Source of the DNA: Oscillospiraceae bacterium
Lineage (GTDB): Bacteria > Bacillota > Clostridia > Oscillospirales > Oscillospiraceae
Reading direction: 5' to 3'
DNA length: 7,092 nt
Assembly: GCA_902802215.1 (NCBI GenBank)
Contig: CADCLH010000094.1
Coordinates: forward strand, 1-7,092
In this document: positions 1 to 6,986 of the stretch, one piece after another
Layout of the letters: every line of letters begins with the position of its first letter
Numbering within the stretch: position 1 is the first letter of the stretch
The notes under the pieces: model-generated
Told to the model about the DNA's origin: nothing
Databases searched by the model: none
Seen by the model: the letters and a program-made list of their open reading frames with translations, nothing else
Made by a program: the position numbers and the translations under genes

Positions 1-1325
1 TTCCACGCAGAGACGACCTGACCGCTCAGCAGGACGATACCGATGAGGTTGGGGATGATCATCAGCCCGTTGAAGGTATCCGCGAGGTCCCAGGCGAAGC
101 CCAGCGTCGTCACCGAACCGACGAGGATGAAAACGATCCAGAGGAGCTTGACAACGGGACGGCAGTGCTCGCCGAAGATATAGACGGCGGCGCGCTCGGC
201 GTACACATAGTAGCTGATGAGGCAGGAGAAACCAAAGAGGACGACCGAGCCGAGACAGATGTACAGGCCGAACTGCCCGGGCAGCATCTTCTCGAAGGCG
301 CGCATGGTCAGCGCGGCTCCGTCAAAGCGTCCGTCGGCCCAGAGCCCGCTCATGACGATGGTCAGGGCCGTGATCGAACAGACGACGATCGTATCGAAGA
401 AGACCTCCACCGGTCCCCAGATGGCCTGCTCCGCAGGGTGCGAGACCCTCGCGCCGCTGTGGACCATCGCGGCGGTGCCGAGACCGGCCTCGTTCGAGTA
501 GACGCCGCGGGCAATGCCGTAGCGCATGCAGATGAAGACGGAGCCGACCGCGCCGCCGGTCACGGCACGGGGGGCGAAGGCGCCCTCCACGATCTGTACC
601 AGAGCGGAGGGGAGCAGGGAGAGGTTGAGGATAATGACGAGCAGTCCGGCCAGAATATAGGCGCCGCCCATGAAGGGCGCGACCAGCTCGCAGGCGCGGC
701 CGACGCGCCTGCTCCCGCCGAAGATCACGAGGGCGCATACGACGGCCAGCACAGAGCCCACGACCACGGGGCTGACGCCGAACTGCTCGTTGACCGCGGT
801 CGCGATGGTGTTGGTATCGACGACGGCGGAGATCACGAAGGCGAAGGGGATGACCAGGAACGAAAACAGAACGCCCAGCCATTTTTTCCCGAGGCCGTCG
901 GCCAGGTAGTACATGGCGCCGCCCTGCATGCTCCCGTCGGGGCTTTGCCTGCGCCAGAGCATGCCGAGGCAGATTTCGGCGAATTTGGTCGCCATGCCGA
1001 TGAGCGCGGCGACGATCATCCAGAACAGCGCGCCGGGACCGCCGCAGACGAGGGCGGTAGCCACGCCTGCGATGTTGCCGGAGCCGACGATCGCGGAGAC
1101 GGAGGTCATCGCCGCCTGGAAGGAGCTCACCTCGCCGCTGGCGCCGTCCTCGCCGTTGTCGCGGACACGGCCGGCGGTTTTGCGCAGCATCCTGCCGAAG
1201 AAGCGAAACTGCATGAAATCCAGACGCACGGTGAAAAAGATCCCGACGGCGAGGATCAGCACGAGCATGGGCACGCCCCATACGATGCCGTTGATAAAAT
1301 CGTTGATGCTTTCCAGGTATTCCAT
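1..1325 (-). CDS. Sodium:alanine symporter family (AGCS) amino-acid carrier, 3'-truncated by window edge
   Basis: Integral membrane carrier that would import a small neutral amino acid (typically alanine or glycine) with Na+. I translated 441 codons from the ATG at 1325 without a stop. AGCS proteins are usually about 450-480 residues, so only a short C-terminal piece is missing. Seen in the sequence: a hydrophobic N-terminal segment (about residues 14-32), the family signature GSGNIAGVA at 81-89 (usually GTGNIAGVA), GGPGALFW at 95-102, GMATKFAE at 110-117, and the strongly conserved GIARGVYSNEAGLG at 270-283, followed by FFDTIVVCSITAL at 309-321. Many further hydrophobic segments continue to the edge, ending in the last predicted helix. 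The gene starts 6 bases after the stop of the ATP-grasp gene and is preceded by a weaker ribosome site than its neighbours. The family call is very secure. The exact substrate cannot be read from the sequence. Confidence 0.95.
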   Translation of the reverse strand, partial: MEYLESINDFINGIVWGVPMLVLILAVGIFFTVRLDFMQFRFFGRMLRKTAGRVRDNGEDGASGEVSSFQAAMTSVSAIVGSGNIAGVATALVCGGPGALFWMIVAALIGMATKFAEICLGMLWRRQSPDGSMQGGAMYYLADGLGKKWLGVLFSFLVIPFAFVISAVVDTNTIATAVNEQFGVSPVVVGSVLAVVCALVIFGGSRRVGRACELVAPFMGGAYILAGLLVIILNLSLLPSALVQIVEGAFAPRAVTGGAVGSVFICMRYGIARGVYSNEAGLGTAAMVHSGARVSHPAEQAIWGPVEVFFDTIVVCSITALTIVMSGLWADGRFDGAALTMRAFEKMLPGQFGLYICLGSVVLFGFSCLISYYVYAERAAVYIFGEHCRPVVKLLWIVFILVGSVTTLGFAWDLADTFNGLMIIPNLIGIVLLSGQVVSAW

Positions 1326-1331
1326 CTTGTC

Positions 1332-2234
1332 TTACACCTTTCCCAAGTCGATCAGATCCCCGAGCATGCGGTCATAGGAGGGGGGCTCGAAGCGTTCAAA
1401 ACCCGAGGAATCATAAAGCGTGAGTTCCCCGACGTACAGCTGTCCGTCCGCATGGAAGAAGTCGACGCGCACATGGGGAAAAGAGGCGGAGAGAAGCGCG
1501 GACAGCGAGAGGAGCTCATCCAGGAAGTCCGGCCTGTCATCCGGCTGCGCGGACATGGGGATCCCCTGCTCAAAGGGGAGACGGTTCCAGTCCGTGTCGT
1601 AGTAATCCTGCGTATGGTGAGAAAAGCGCCCGTTGTGGACCTGGATCAGACGGGGGACGCCGTTGAAGCACATGACCTTGTAGTCACGCAGTCCGCCGCT
1701 CTCGTCCTCCAGGTACCGCTCCGCAAACACGCGGGGCTTGACGTCCTTGTAGGGCCACTCGCGGTTGGACCAGTAGAAGTTGCGCCCGAGCGCCCTGGCG
1801 AGCTTCGCCTTCGCCGCCTCGCGGTCAAAGGCGGCCTTGTCCCGGCAGATCACGACGCCGCCGGAGTCGTGGGTGCACTTGAGAACGAAGCGCTCCGGCA
1901 GCGCGTCGAAATCGATTTCATCCGCCGAATCCCACGGACCGGCGATGACCGGTACGACATACTGCTCGCCGATCTTCTCCGCGACGTAGCCCTTGACCTC
2001 GTATTTGTCCACGATGCGCGTATACAGCGGCCTGCGGTCGTGCAGCTTGAGCCAGTTGAGCTTCTCGTTGTAGGTCTTCGGATGCTCGAGATCGAGCTCG
2101 TAGCCGAGCGAGTATTTGAACACCCGTTTGATATAGGCCTCGTCGTCCATCCGGTTGAGCAGGCCGCGGCTCGACAGGAAGAAGAACCAGCCGCCCGGCT
2201 TGGTGAGAAAGTATTTCAGCCCCGCTAAACTCAT
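1332..2234 (-). CDS. TupA-like ATP-grasp protein (putative amide ligase of glycan modification)
   Basis: Predicted cytosolic 300-residue ATP-grasp enzyme resembling TupA, the protein linked to teichuronopeptide synthesis in alkaliphilic Bacillus. Relatives sit in polysaccharide clusters and are thought to form an amide or peptide bond between a carboxylate and an amine using ATP. Visible motifs: YNEKLNWLKLHDRRPLYT at 55-72, followed by a VDKYEVKGYV segment (75-84) typical of this family; FVLKCTHDSGG at 117-127, the likely nucleotide-binding strand and loop; AERYLED at 171-177; DYKVMCFNGVP at 184-194; and a C-terminal RVDFF...YVGELTLYDSSGF stretch (256-279) whose Asp258 and Glu270 are candidate metal ligands. 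The start at 2234 is chosen over a longer in-frame one at 2282 because AAAGGAG lies 8 bases upstream and the ATG overlaps the preceding stop as ATGA. Family membership is clear. The donor and acceptor substrates are unknown. Confidence 0.9.
   Translation of the reverse strand: MSLAGLKYFLTKPGGWFFFLSSRGLLNRMDDEAYIKRVFKYSLGYELDLEHPKTYNEKLNWLKLHDRRPLYTRIVDKYEVKGYVAEKIGEQYVVPVIAGPWDSADEIDFDALPERFVLKCTHDSGGVVICRDKAAFDREAAKAKLARALGRNFYWSNREWPYKDVKPRVFAERYLEDESGGLRDYKVMCFNGVPRLIQVHNGRFSHHTQDYYDTDWNRLPFEQGIPMSAQPDDRPDFLDELLSLSALLSASFPHVRVDFFHADGQLYVGELTLYDSSGFERFEPPSYDRMLGDLIDLGKV
1335..1340 (-). promoter_or_regulatory. Weak Shine-Dalgarno site of the AGCS symporter
   Basis: AAGGTG, about 9 bases before the ATG at 1325 and overlapping the final codons of the ATP-grasp gene. 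It is clearly weaker than the AGGAGG-like sites of the other six genes. Symporter translation may therefore be lower or depend on coupling to the gene upstream. Confidence 0.55.
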
Positions 2235-3334
2235 GTCCGGCGCTCCTTTCCGTCGATGACCGACTGCACGTAGTGTTCCCATTGCCTGAAAATGGCCTCG
2301 GGCCGGAAGCCCTCGGCGGTCTCCCGGGCGGCGCGCGCGAGAGAAGCGCGCTTTCCCGCGTCGGACAGCAGCTCCCGCAGCGCGTCCGTCAGGGCCGCTT
2401 CGTCCCCGACGGGGAAGAGCAGCCCGTTTTTCCCGCTGTCGATCAGCTCCGCGGGGCCGCCGCAGGGGCAGTCCGTGGCGACGCAGGGCAGACCGAGCGC
2501 CATGGCCTCGAGCAGGGCGTTGGGCATGCCCTCGTAGTCGGAGGGCAGCACAAAGAGCTTTTTGTCCCCGATATCCCGCGGGACATCGGCGCTCAGCCCC
2601 GGCAGCAGCACCCGCCCTTCAAGACCGAGCTCCCGTACCAGCGCCTCCAGCTCCGCGCGCCTCTCGCCCTCGCCGAAGATCACCAGCCGGTCGCCGACCG
2701 GGTCGAGGGCGGCGTAGGCGCGGATCAGCAGCGCGTGGTTTTTCTGGGCCGTGAGCCTGCCGACGGCGGCGATATCGCGCGGCTCCGTGCAGGCCGGGCG
2801 GTCGAAGAAGGCCTCGTCCACCTGGTTCATGATGACCGCGGATTTTCTTTGCAGCTTCTCGGGGAAACACGCCCGCGCGCCCTCGGTCTGGAAGACGCAG
2901 CCGTCGGCCAGCGGCAGGACGTGCTGCCCGACGAAGCGGAAGAGGCGGTTGAAGTACTCCTTCTCCGGCGCGTTTCGCACCGAGACGATCGTCTTGACGC
3001 CGAGACCGCGGGCTGCGAGCACCGCGCGGAAGTTCGGCTCGGCCATGAAGGAGATCAGCGCCGCGGGCCGGTACTGACGGCAGAGCCTCCGCAGGGCGCG
3101 GATGCGGCTGAGATTGCGCCGCAGCGCGTTCTGCGGCTTCTGCGCGTCCTCCATGGAGACGCGCTCCACCCCCTCGGGGACCGGGTACTCGTCGGCCTCG
3201 CGGTAGGAGGTGACCAGCACCGCCCGCCAACCGGCCCGCGCGAAGCACCCGGCGAGCTGCACCAGCACGCGCTGTGCGCCGCCCCGGTGCAGGGAGTTGA
3301 TGTAAAACAGAAGCGTCTGCCTGTCCGGCTTCAT
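2231..3334 (-). CDS. Glycosyltransferase family 4 (GT-B), third glycosyltransferase of the operon
   Basis: A 367-residue retaining glycosyltransferase of the GT4 type, expected to add one sugar from a nucleotide donor to a lipid-linked oligosaccharide at the inner face of the membrane. The N-terminal acceptor domain opens with a glycine-rich loop, LHRGGAQRV at 15-23, like the GGAERV loop of related enzymes. The C-terminal donor domain has VGRLTAQKNH at 191-200, with the phosphate-contacting pair Arg193 and Lys198. It also has the E-x7-E motif EGMPNALLE, with Glu268 and Glu276, followed by a GLPCVATDC stretch. Overall it is like AmsD/PglH-type enzymes, which is a family impression and not an assignment of linkage. 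The start at 3334 has a perfect AGGAGG 7 bases upstream and overlaps the previous gene by ATGA. A longer open frame to 3616 is the reading of that upstream gene in another frame. Length is normal and nothing looks broken. Confidence 0.93.
   Translation of the reverse strand: MKPDRQTLLFYINSLHRGGAQRVLVQLAGCFARAGWRAVLVTSYREADEYPVPEGVERVSMEDAQKPQNALRRNLSRIRALRRLCRQYRPAALISFMAEPNFRAVLAARGLGVKTIVSVRNAPEKEYFNRLFRFVGQHVLPLADGCVFQTEGARACFPEKLQRKSAVIMNQVDEAFFDRPACTEPRDIAAVGRLTAQKNHALLIRAYAALDPVGDRLVIFGEGERRAELEALVRELGLEGRVLLPGLSADVPRDIGDKKLFVLPSDYEGMPNALLEAMALGLPCVATDCPCGGPAELIDSGKNGLLFPVGDEAALTDALRELLSDAGKRASLARAARETAEGFRPEAIFRQWEHYVQSVIDGKERRT
2243..2249 (-). promoter_or_regulatory. Shine-Dalgarno site of the TupA-like ATP-grasp gene
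   Basis: AAAGGAG, 8 bases before the ATG at 2234. It decides this start over the in-frame ATG at 2282. Confidence 0.82.
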
Positions 3335-4449
3335 CTGCCCGCCTCCTGACGCGCCTCGCGGTCGAGACGGGAGTAGAGCTCGAACATGCGCTGCGCCGAG
3401 GAGCGCACGTCGAAGCCGGAACGGACGATGTAGGCCGTGGCGTCGGCGCGGTAATGCTTGGGATCGAGCAGCTCGTCGGCCCAGCGCTCCGCGTTCTCGG
3501 GCGGGAGCCTCGTCACCAGCGGCGACACGTCCACGTCGTGCGTGATCGTGTCGGAGATGATGCACGGCAGGCCCGCGGCCTGCGCCTCGACGAGCGTCAC
3601 GGGCAGCCCCTCCCACAGCGAGGGGAAGCAGAAGCGGTCCATCGCGCCGAGCAGCTCGGGCACGTCGTTGCGGTTTCCGGTCATGATGACGTCGTCGGCC
3701 ACGCCGAGCTCGACGGCCCTCCGGGCGGTCTGCTGCTGCAATGCGCCCTCGCCCACGAGCAGCAGGGCGGCCTTCGGCTCGCGCTCGCGCACGGCCTTGA
3801 AGATCTCCAGCAAAAAGCCGTGGTTTTTCGCCTCGCTGAAGCGGCCGACGTGGCCGATGACGAAGCGGTCCTCGAGCCCGAGCTCGCGCCGGGTGCGCAG
3901 GCGCTTTTCGCTGTCGGGCCGGAAGCGGCGGGTATCGACGGCGTTGGGCAGGAAGACGAAGCGGTCGCTCTGCACGGCCTTGTCGCCGTAGAGCCAGCGC
4001 CCCGCCTCGGTCGAGCAGGCCATCAGAACGTCGGCCTGATACCGCAGGGGCTTTTGCAGCACGTCCTTGACGGTCGCGGTCATGCCGGTGCCGTTGGAGA
4101 TGTTGTGGCTGTGGATGATGGTCTTGAGTCCGTGCTTCTTCGCCACCGGCAGATACAGCGAGGCGTAGGAGCGCACATGGGAGTGCAGCACGTGGTAATC
4201 GGGGTGGGAGTAGAGGAAGTTGTTCCAGTCGCGCCGGACCTCCCCGGCGTTGGTGCCGCGAAAGACGGGCAGGGTGAAGATCCGCCCGCCGAGCGCCCTG
4301 ACGTCGTCGGCAAAATAGGTCTCGTCCGGGTGGTCGAGGATGAAGTCGAACTGCATCTGCTCCCGGTCGATGTTGCGGTAGATGTTGAGGATCATAGTCT
4401 GCGAGCCGCCCACGTTGAGGCTGCCGATCATCTGCAGGATACGGATCAT
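3331..4449 (-). CDS. Glycosyltransferase family 4, EpsF-like
   Basis: A 372-residue GT-B fold glycosyltransferase of the GT4 family, similar in overall pattern to EpsF-like enzymes of Gram-positive exopolysaccharide clusters. It should transfer a sugar to a growing undecaprenyl-linked repeat unit. Seen directly: a start MIRILQMIGSLNVGGSQTMI with the GGxxxxI acceptor loop at 14-20; HSHVRSYASLY at 89-99 and IIHSHNIS at 111-118, both common in this subgroup; GHVGRFSEAKNH at 199-210 with Arg203 and Lys208; LLVGEG at 230-235; and the E-x7-E motif EGLPVTLVE with Glu280 and Glu288. The start at 4449 is fixed by GGGAGG 7 bases upstream and by the ATGA overlap with the acyltransferase stop. Frames reaching further upstream to 5040 lack homology-like content. 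The sugar donor and linkage cannot be deduced. The protein appears complete. Confidence 0.94.
   Translation of the reverse strand: MIRILQMIGSLNVGGSQTMILNIYRNIDREQMQFDFILDHPDETYFADDVRALGGRIFTLPVFRGTNAGEVRRDWNNFLYSHPDYHVLHSHVRSYASLYLPVAKKHGLKTIIHSHNISNGTGMTATVKDVLQKPLRYQADVLMACSTEAGRWLYGDKAVQSDRFVFLPNAVDTRRFRPDSEKRLRTRRELGLEDRFVIGHVGRFSEAKNHGFLLEIFKAVREREPKAALLLVGEGALQQQTARRAVELGVADDVIMTGNRNDVPELLGAMDRFCFPSLWEGLPVTLVEAQAAGLPCIISDTITHDVDVSPLVTRLPPENAERWADELLDPKHYRADATAYIVRSGFDVRSSAQRMFELYSRLDREARQEAGR
3342..3347 (-). promoter_or_regulatory. Shine-Dalgarno site of the third glycosyltransferase
   Basis: Perfect AGGAGG, 7 bases before the ATG at 3334. It fixes the start within an open frame that extends to 3616. 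Confidence 0.88.
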
Positions 4450-5009
4450 GGCGTTTCCTCCCGGATACGGATCTCGGTTTTGCGCTCCTGGGTGACGACG
4501 GAATTGGCGGGGATGTCGCCGCGCAGGACGCAGCCCGCGCCGATGACGCAGTTGTCGCCGATGTGCGTGCCGCGCAGGATGACGCAGTTGGCGCCGATCC
4601 AGACGTTGCTGCCGATGACGACGGGGCTGGTTTTGTATTTCATGGCGGCCACGCCGCCCTCGGCGCGGTAGTCGTGGTCGTGGTCGTAGATCTGGACGTT
4701 GGGGGAGAGGATCACGTCGTCGCCGAGCGTGACCGCCTCCTGGCAGGCCAGCATGTTGTTGATGTTGAAGGAGACGTTCTTTCCGATGCGGCAGACCGCG
4801 CCGCGGCGCACGCGGAGCACGGCCCCGGGCCGCATCTTGAAGCCGGAGCCGATCGAGAGCGTCGCTCCCCGGTCGACGGTGAGCTCGGCGCGGGGCGAGA
4901 CCTGACACAGGGCGGGGCCGGAGAAGCCGCGCCCGTGCAGGAGCTTGAGCGCTCCCATTTTGACGGCGCCCGTCGGATAGACGACGAGCGCGCGGAGGTA
5001 TTTGTTCAT
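4446..5009 (-). CDS. Left-handed beta-helix acyltransferase (WbbJ/maltose O-acetyltransferase-like)
   Basis: A 187-residue hexapeptide-repeat acyltransferase, probably a trimeric cytosolic enzyme that transfers an acetyl group from acetyl-CoA to a hydroxyl or amino group of a sugar. Imperfect hexapeptide turns run from about residue 43 (LTVDRGATLSIGSG) through IGKNVSFNI (75-83) and LGDDVILSPNVQI (95-107). They resume after a loop in VIGSNVWIGANCVILRG (131-147) and IGDNCVIGAGCVLRGDIP (150-167). The loop IYDHDHDY at 107-114 holds the candidate catalytic histidines His110 and His112, as in other sugar O-acetyltransferases. The first roughly 40 residues are basic and non-repetitive. GGGAGG lies 7 bases before the ATG, which overlaps the preceding stop as ATGA. 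The position between two glycosyltransferase genes argues for modification of the same glycan. Whether the acceptor is a free sugar nucleotide or a lipid-linked oligosaccharide is not known. Confidence 0.93.
   Translation of the reverse strand: MNKYLRALVVYPTGAVKMGALKLLHGRGFSGPALCQVSPRAELTVDRGATLSIGSGFKMRPGAVLRVRRGAVCRIGKNVSFNINNMLACQEAVTLGDDVILSPNVQIYDHDHDYRAEGGVAAMKYKTSPVVIGSNVWIGANCVILRGTHIGDNCVIGAGCVLRGDIPANSVVTQERKTEIRIREETP
4457..4462 (-). promoter_or_regulatory. Shine-Dalgarno site of the EpsF-like glycosyltransferase
   Basis: GGGAGG, 7 bases before the ATG at 4449, inside the 3' end of the acyltransferase gene. It fixes the start within a much longer open frame. Confidence 0.85.
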
Positions 5010-6103
5010 CCCTCGACCTCCCGCAGATAGCGTTGGACAATGATCTCGCGGTCGAACTCGCGCGCGGCCTTCTCGTGCCCGGCGAGTCCCATCCGCTCGC
5101 GTTCCTCCTTCGACAGGGCGAGGAAGCGCTCGACCTTGTCGGTGAGGTCCGCGCTGTCGCCGGGGCGGAACAGGTAGCCCGTCACGCCGTCGTCCACCGC
5201 GTCGCGCGAGCCGTCGATGTCGGACACGATGCAGGCGCGGCCGGTCGCGGCGGATTCGAGCACGGCGTTGGGCACGCCCTCGCCGCCGAGCGAGGGGAGG
5301 ATCGTGCAGTGACAGCGGCGGATCCAGCTGTCGATATCCTTCTGAAAGCCCAGATACTCCACATATCCGGCCTTCTGCGCGGCCTCGATGGGAGCGCGCA
5401 GCTTCTCCTGCTCGATGAAGCCCGCGAGGTAGAAGCGGGTCTCGGGGTGCTTTTCGCGCACCGCCTTCGCGCAGTCGAGCAGTTGATCGATGCCCTTGAC
5501 CGCCATGATGCGCCCGCTGTAGAGGAAGCGGATCTCCCCGTCGTCGGGCATGGGCGTGAGGGCGTGCTGTTCAAGGTTCACGCCGGAGCCGGGGATGACC
5601 TCCCAGTTGTCCTTCACGATGCGGTGGCGCACGAAATAGTCCTTGTCGCCGCTGTTCTGGAAAAAGACCTTGTAGCATTTTCTGATCGAAACGCGGTAGA
5701 GCGCGCGCACGGTTTTGGCCAGCAGATTGTCGTACACCAGCGAGGAGCCGAGCCCCGTGATGTTGCAGACCTGCCGGTACCCGAGCGCGTTCGAGGCCAG
5801 CGACCCGTAGATGTCCGGCTTGGAGGTGTAGCTGAAAATGACGTCGGGCCGCACCTTGCGCAGGATGCTCCGGTACTGCCTGAGCAGCTTCAGGTCCTCG
5901 ACGGGGTTGAGCCCGCGCCGGGACATGGGGGTGACGATGATCTCGCAGCCGAGGTCGGAGAAGTAGGAATTGCGCTCGTCGTCGGGCATGCTGAGCACGA
6001 CGCGGTGTCCGCGGCTTATCAGCCGCTCGATCAGCTCGCGCCGGAAGAAATAGAGCGTGATGAAGTGGTTGGAGAGAAAGAGAACGGTCTTACTTTCGGG
6101 CAT
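5006..6103 (-). CDS. Glycosyltransferase family 4, PglA/CapM-like
   Basis: A 365-residue GT4 glycosyltransferase of the group that includes PglA (which adds N-acetylgalactosamine to undecaprenyl-PP-bacillosamine) and CapM-like capsule enzymes. In those systems it typically adds the second sugar to the lipid-linked first sugar. Characteristic stretches seen: SNHFITLYFFRRELIERL at 11-28, YTSKPDIYGSLAS at 92-104, and CNITGLGSS at 113-121, close to the NITGLG stretch of the family. The donor domain has YSGRIMAVKG at 195-204 with Arg198 and Lys203, and the E-x7-E motif EGVPNAVLE with Glu275 and Glu283, then a CIVSDIDGSRD stretch. The start MPESKTVLFL at 6103 is preferred to the in-frame ATG at 6124 because GGAGG sits 9 bases upstream and the protein begins directly at the first beta strand. 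It overlaps the upstream gene by 14 bases. The subgroup assignment is a good guess; donor and acceptor are unproven. Confidence 0.93.
   Translation of the reverse strand: MPESKTVLFLSNHFITLYFFRRELIERLISRGHRVVLSMPDDERNSYFSDLGCEIIVTPMSRRGLNPVEDLKLLRQYRSILRKVRPDVIFSYTSKPDIYGSLASNALGYRQVCNITGLGSSLVYDNLLAKTVRALYRVSIRKCYKVFFQNSGDKDYFVRHRIVKDNWEVIPGSGVNLEQHALTPMPDDGEIRFLYSGRIMAVKGIDQLLDCAKAVREKHPETRFYLAGFIEQEKLRAPIEAAQKAGYVEYLGFQKDIDSWIRRCHCTILPSLGGEGVPNAVLESAATGRACIVSDIDGSRDAVDDGVTGYLFRPGDSADLTDKVERFLALSKEERERMGLAGHEKAAREFDREIIVQRYLREVEG
5017..5022 (-). promoter_or_regulatory. Shine-Dalgarno site of the acyltransferase
   Basis: GGGAGG, 7 bases before the ATG at 5009, inside the last codons of the upstream glycosyltransferase. 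The same 7-base spacing occurs at the next two genes. Confidence 0.8.
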
Positions 6104-6980
6104 GGATGTATTCCTCCACCTCACGCTTCAGGCCGAGCTCGAAGGGCTCGGGCTCGTAGCCGAAGTCGCGTGTTGCGGCCTCGTGCGGAAAGCTCCGGTC
6201 CTCGCCGAGGCGCAGCACCTTTTCCACATAGTCGATTTTGCCGAGGGTCAGCCCCTTGACGAGCCGGGCCCCGGCGACGCCGACGCCCATGGGCACGCTC
6301 ACAAAGCGCACCCTTTTGCCGAGGTACTTCCCGATCAGCTCGCACAGCTCGCGCACGCTGACCGGGCGTTCGCCCGAGCAGATGTATTCCCGCTCCGGCA
6401 GCGAGGGATGCATGGCGGCCTTGTAGTAGGCCTGTCCGAGATCGCGGGCGTTGACCGGCTGGACCGGGGCGAGGCCGCGGTCGATCATCGGCATGACGGG
6501 GAAGCGGTCGACCATGCGGATGAACTTGGAGACGTTATGGTCCCGGATGTCCCCGAAGATCATGGTCGGGCGCAGGATCGTGACGTTCATGCCGCGGTCA
6601 AGATAGGGCTTCATGCTCTCCTCGATCTGCTTGTACACGCCGGAGGCCATCTTGTGCTTGGAATAGATGCCGCTGGTGTGCACCAGCACGGCGTGGCCGA
6701 CGCCGCCCTCGGCCTCGATGGCCTCAAGCAGGCGCGGCGTGTCCCAGATCCCGGCGATGTGCACCACCGTGTCCGCGCCGCGGACCAGCGCGCGCAAAGA
6801 GGCGTCGTCCTTCACGCTGCCGACGACCTTTTCGACCTTCAGCCCCGAATCGTCCAGCGCGCGGGTGTTCGAGCTCTCGCGCACGAGGACGCGCAGCGTC
6901 CCGTCGAAGCGGTGGTCGATGAGCTGGCGGAGCAGAAAGCCGCCGGAGTGGCCCGTGATGCCCGTGACCGCAAGTACCAT
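6090..6980 (-). CDS. NAD(P)-dependent epimerase/dehydratase-like protein (atypical SDR)
   Basis: First gene of the operon, 296 residues, a Rossmann-fold short-chain dehydrogenase/reductase relative. The cofactor loop TGITGHSGG at 6-14 matches the TGxxGxxG motif. Next come a DTVVHIAG strand at 70-77 and an HTSGIYSKHK stretch at 101-110. ILRPTMIFGD at 135-144 matches the RPxxxxG signature of extended SDRs, and PVNARDLGQA at 175-184 matches their conserved VxDLA-type segment. The protein is shorter than typical 310-340-residue sugar-nucleotide epimerases. At the expected active-site Tyr (Tyr116, 13 residues after Ser103) the sequence is YKQIE, so the usual Lys four residues later is a Glu. Tyr106/Lys110 (YSKHK) is a possible alternative pair. 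A sugar-nucleotide epimerase, reductase or dehydratase role fits the context, but the reaction is not predictable. The start at 6980 is fixed by AGGAG 6 bases upstream. An earlier ATG at 7031 would translate through the leader hairpin and lacks support. Confidence 0.88.
   Translation of the reverse strand: MVLAVTGITGHSGGFLLRQLIDHRFDGTLRVLVRESSNTRALDDSGLKVEKVVGSVKDDASLRALVRGADTVVHIAGIWDTPRLLEAIEAEGGVGHAVLVHTSGIYSKHKMASGVYKQIEESMKPYLDRGMNVTILRPTMIFGDIRDHNVSKFIRMVDRFPVMPMIDRGLAPVQPVNARDLGQAYYKAAMHPSLPEREYICSGERPVSVRELCELIGKYLGKRVRFVSVPMGVGVAGARLVKGLTLGKIDYVEKVLRLGEDRSFPHEAATRDFGYEPEPFELGLKREVEEYIHARK
6113..6117 (-). promoter_or_regulatory. Shine-Dalgarno site of the PglA/CapM-like glycosyltransferase
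   Basis: GGAGG, 9 bases before the ATG at 6103 and inside the end of the SDR gene. It supports the 6103 start over the in-frame ATG at 6124. Confidence 0.75.
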
Positions 6981-6986
6981 GCCCGT

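Noticed and set aside
165..2228. Very long plus-strand open frame (687 codons) across the symporter and ATP-grasp genes
   Set aside because: It is antisense to two genes with clear family motifs. Its translation is a low-complexity mix rich in Asp, His, Glu, Ala and Gly with no recognisable domain, and it spans two unrelated minus-strand genes. G+C-rich codon use removes stops from the opposite strand and explains it.
2273..3349. Plus-strand open frame of about 358 codons
   Set aside because: It is antisense to the third glycosyltransferase, which has intact GT4 motifs. The translated product has no protein-family character.
3335..3616. Possible N-terminal extension of the third glycosyltransferase
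   Set aside because: The extension reads the end of the EpsF-like gene in another frame. It is Arg/Ala-rich without structure, while the ATG at 3334 has a perfect Shine-Dalgarno sequence and an ATGA overlap.
3454..4671. Plus-strand open frame of about 405 codons
   Set aside because: It mirrors the EpsF-like glycosyltransferase and part of the acyltransferase, has no ribosome site or motif, and shows the same antisense composition bias.
4668..4688. Short tandem repeat of GTCGTG-like units
   Set aside because: It encodes the YDHDHDY loop of the acyltransferase, which carries the candidate catalytic histidines, so protein function explains it.
5033..6259. Plus-strand open frame of about 408 codons, and a similar one at 6057-7034
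   Set aside because: Both are shadows of the PglA-like glycosyltransferase and SDR genes. They cross the real gene boundaries and have no recognisable domain.
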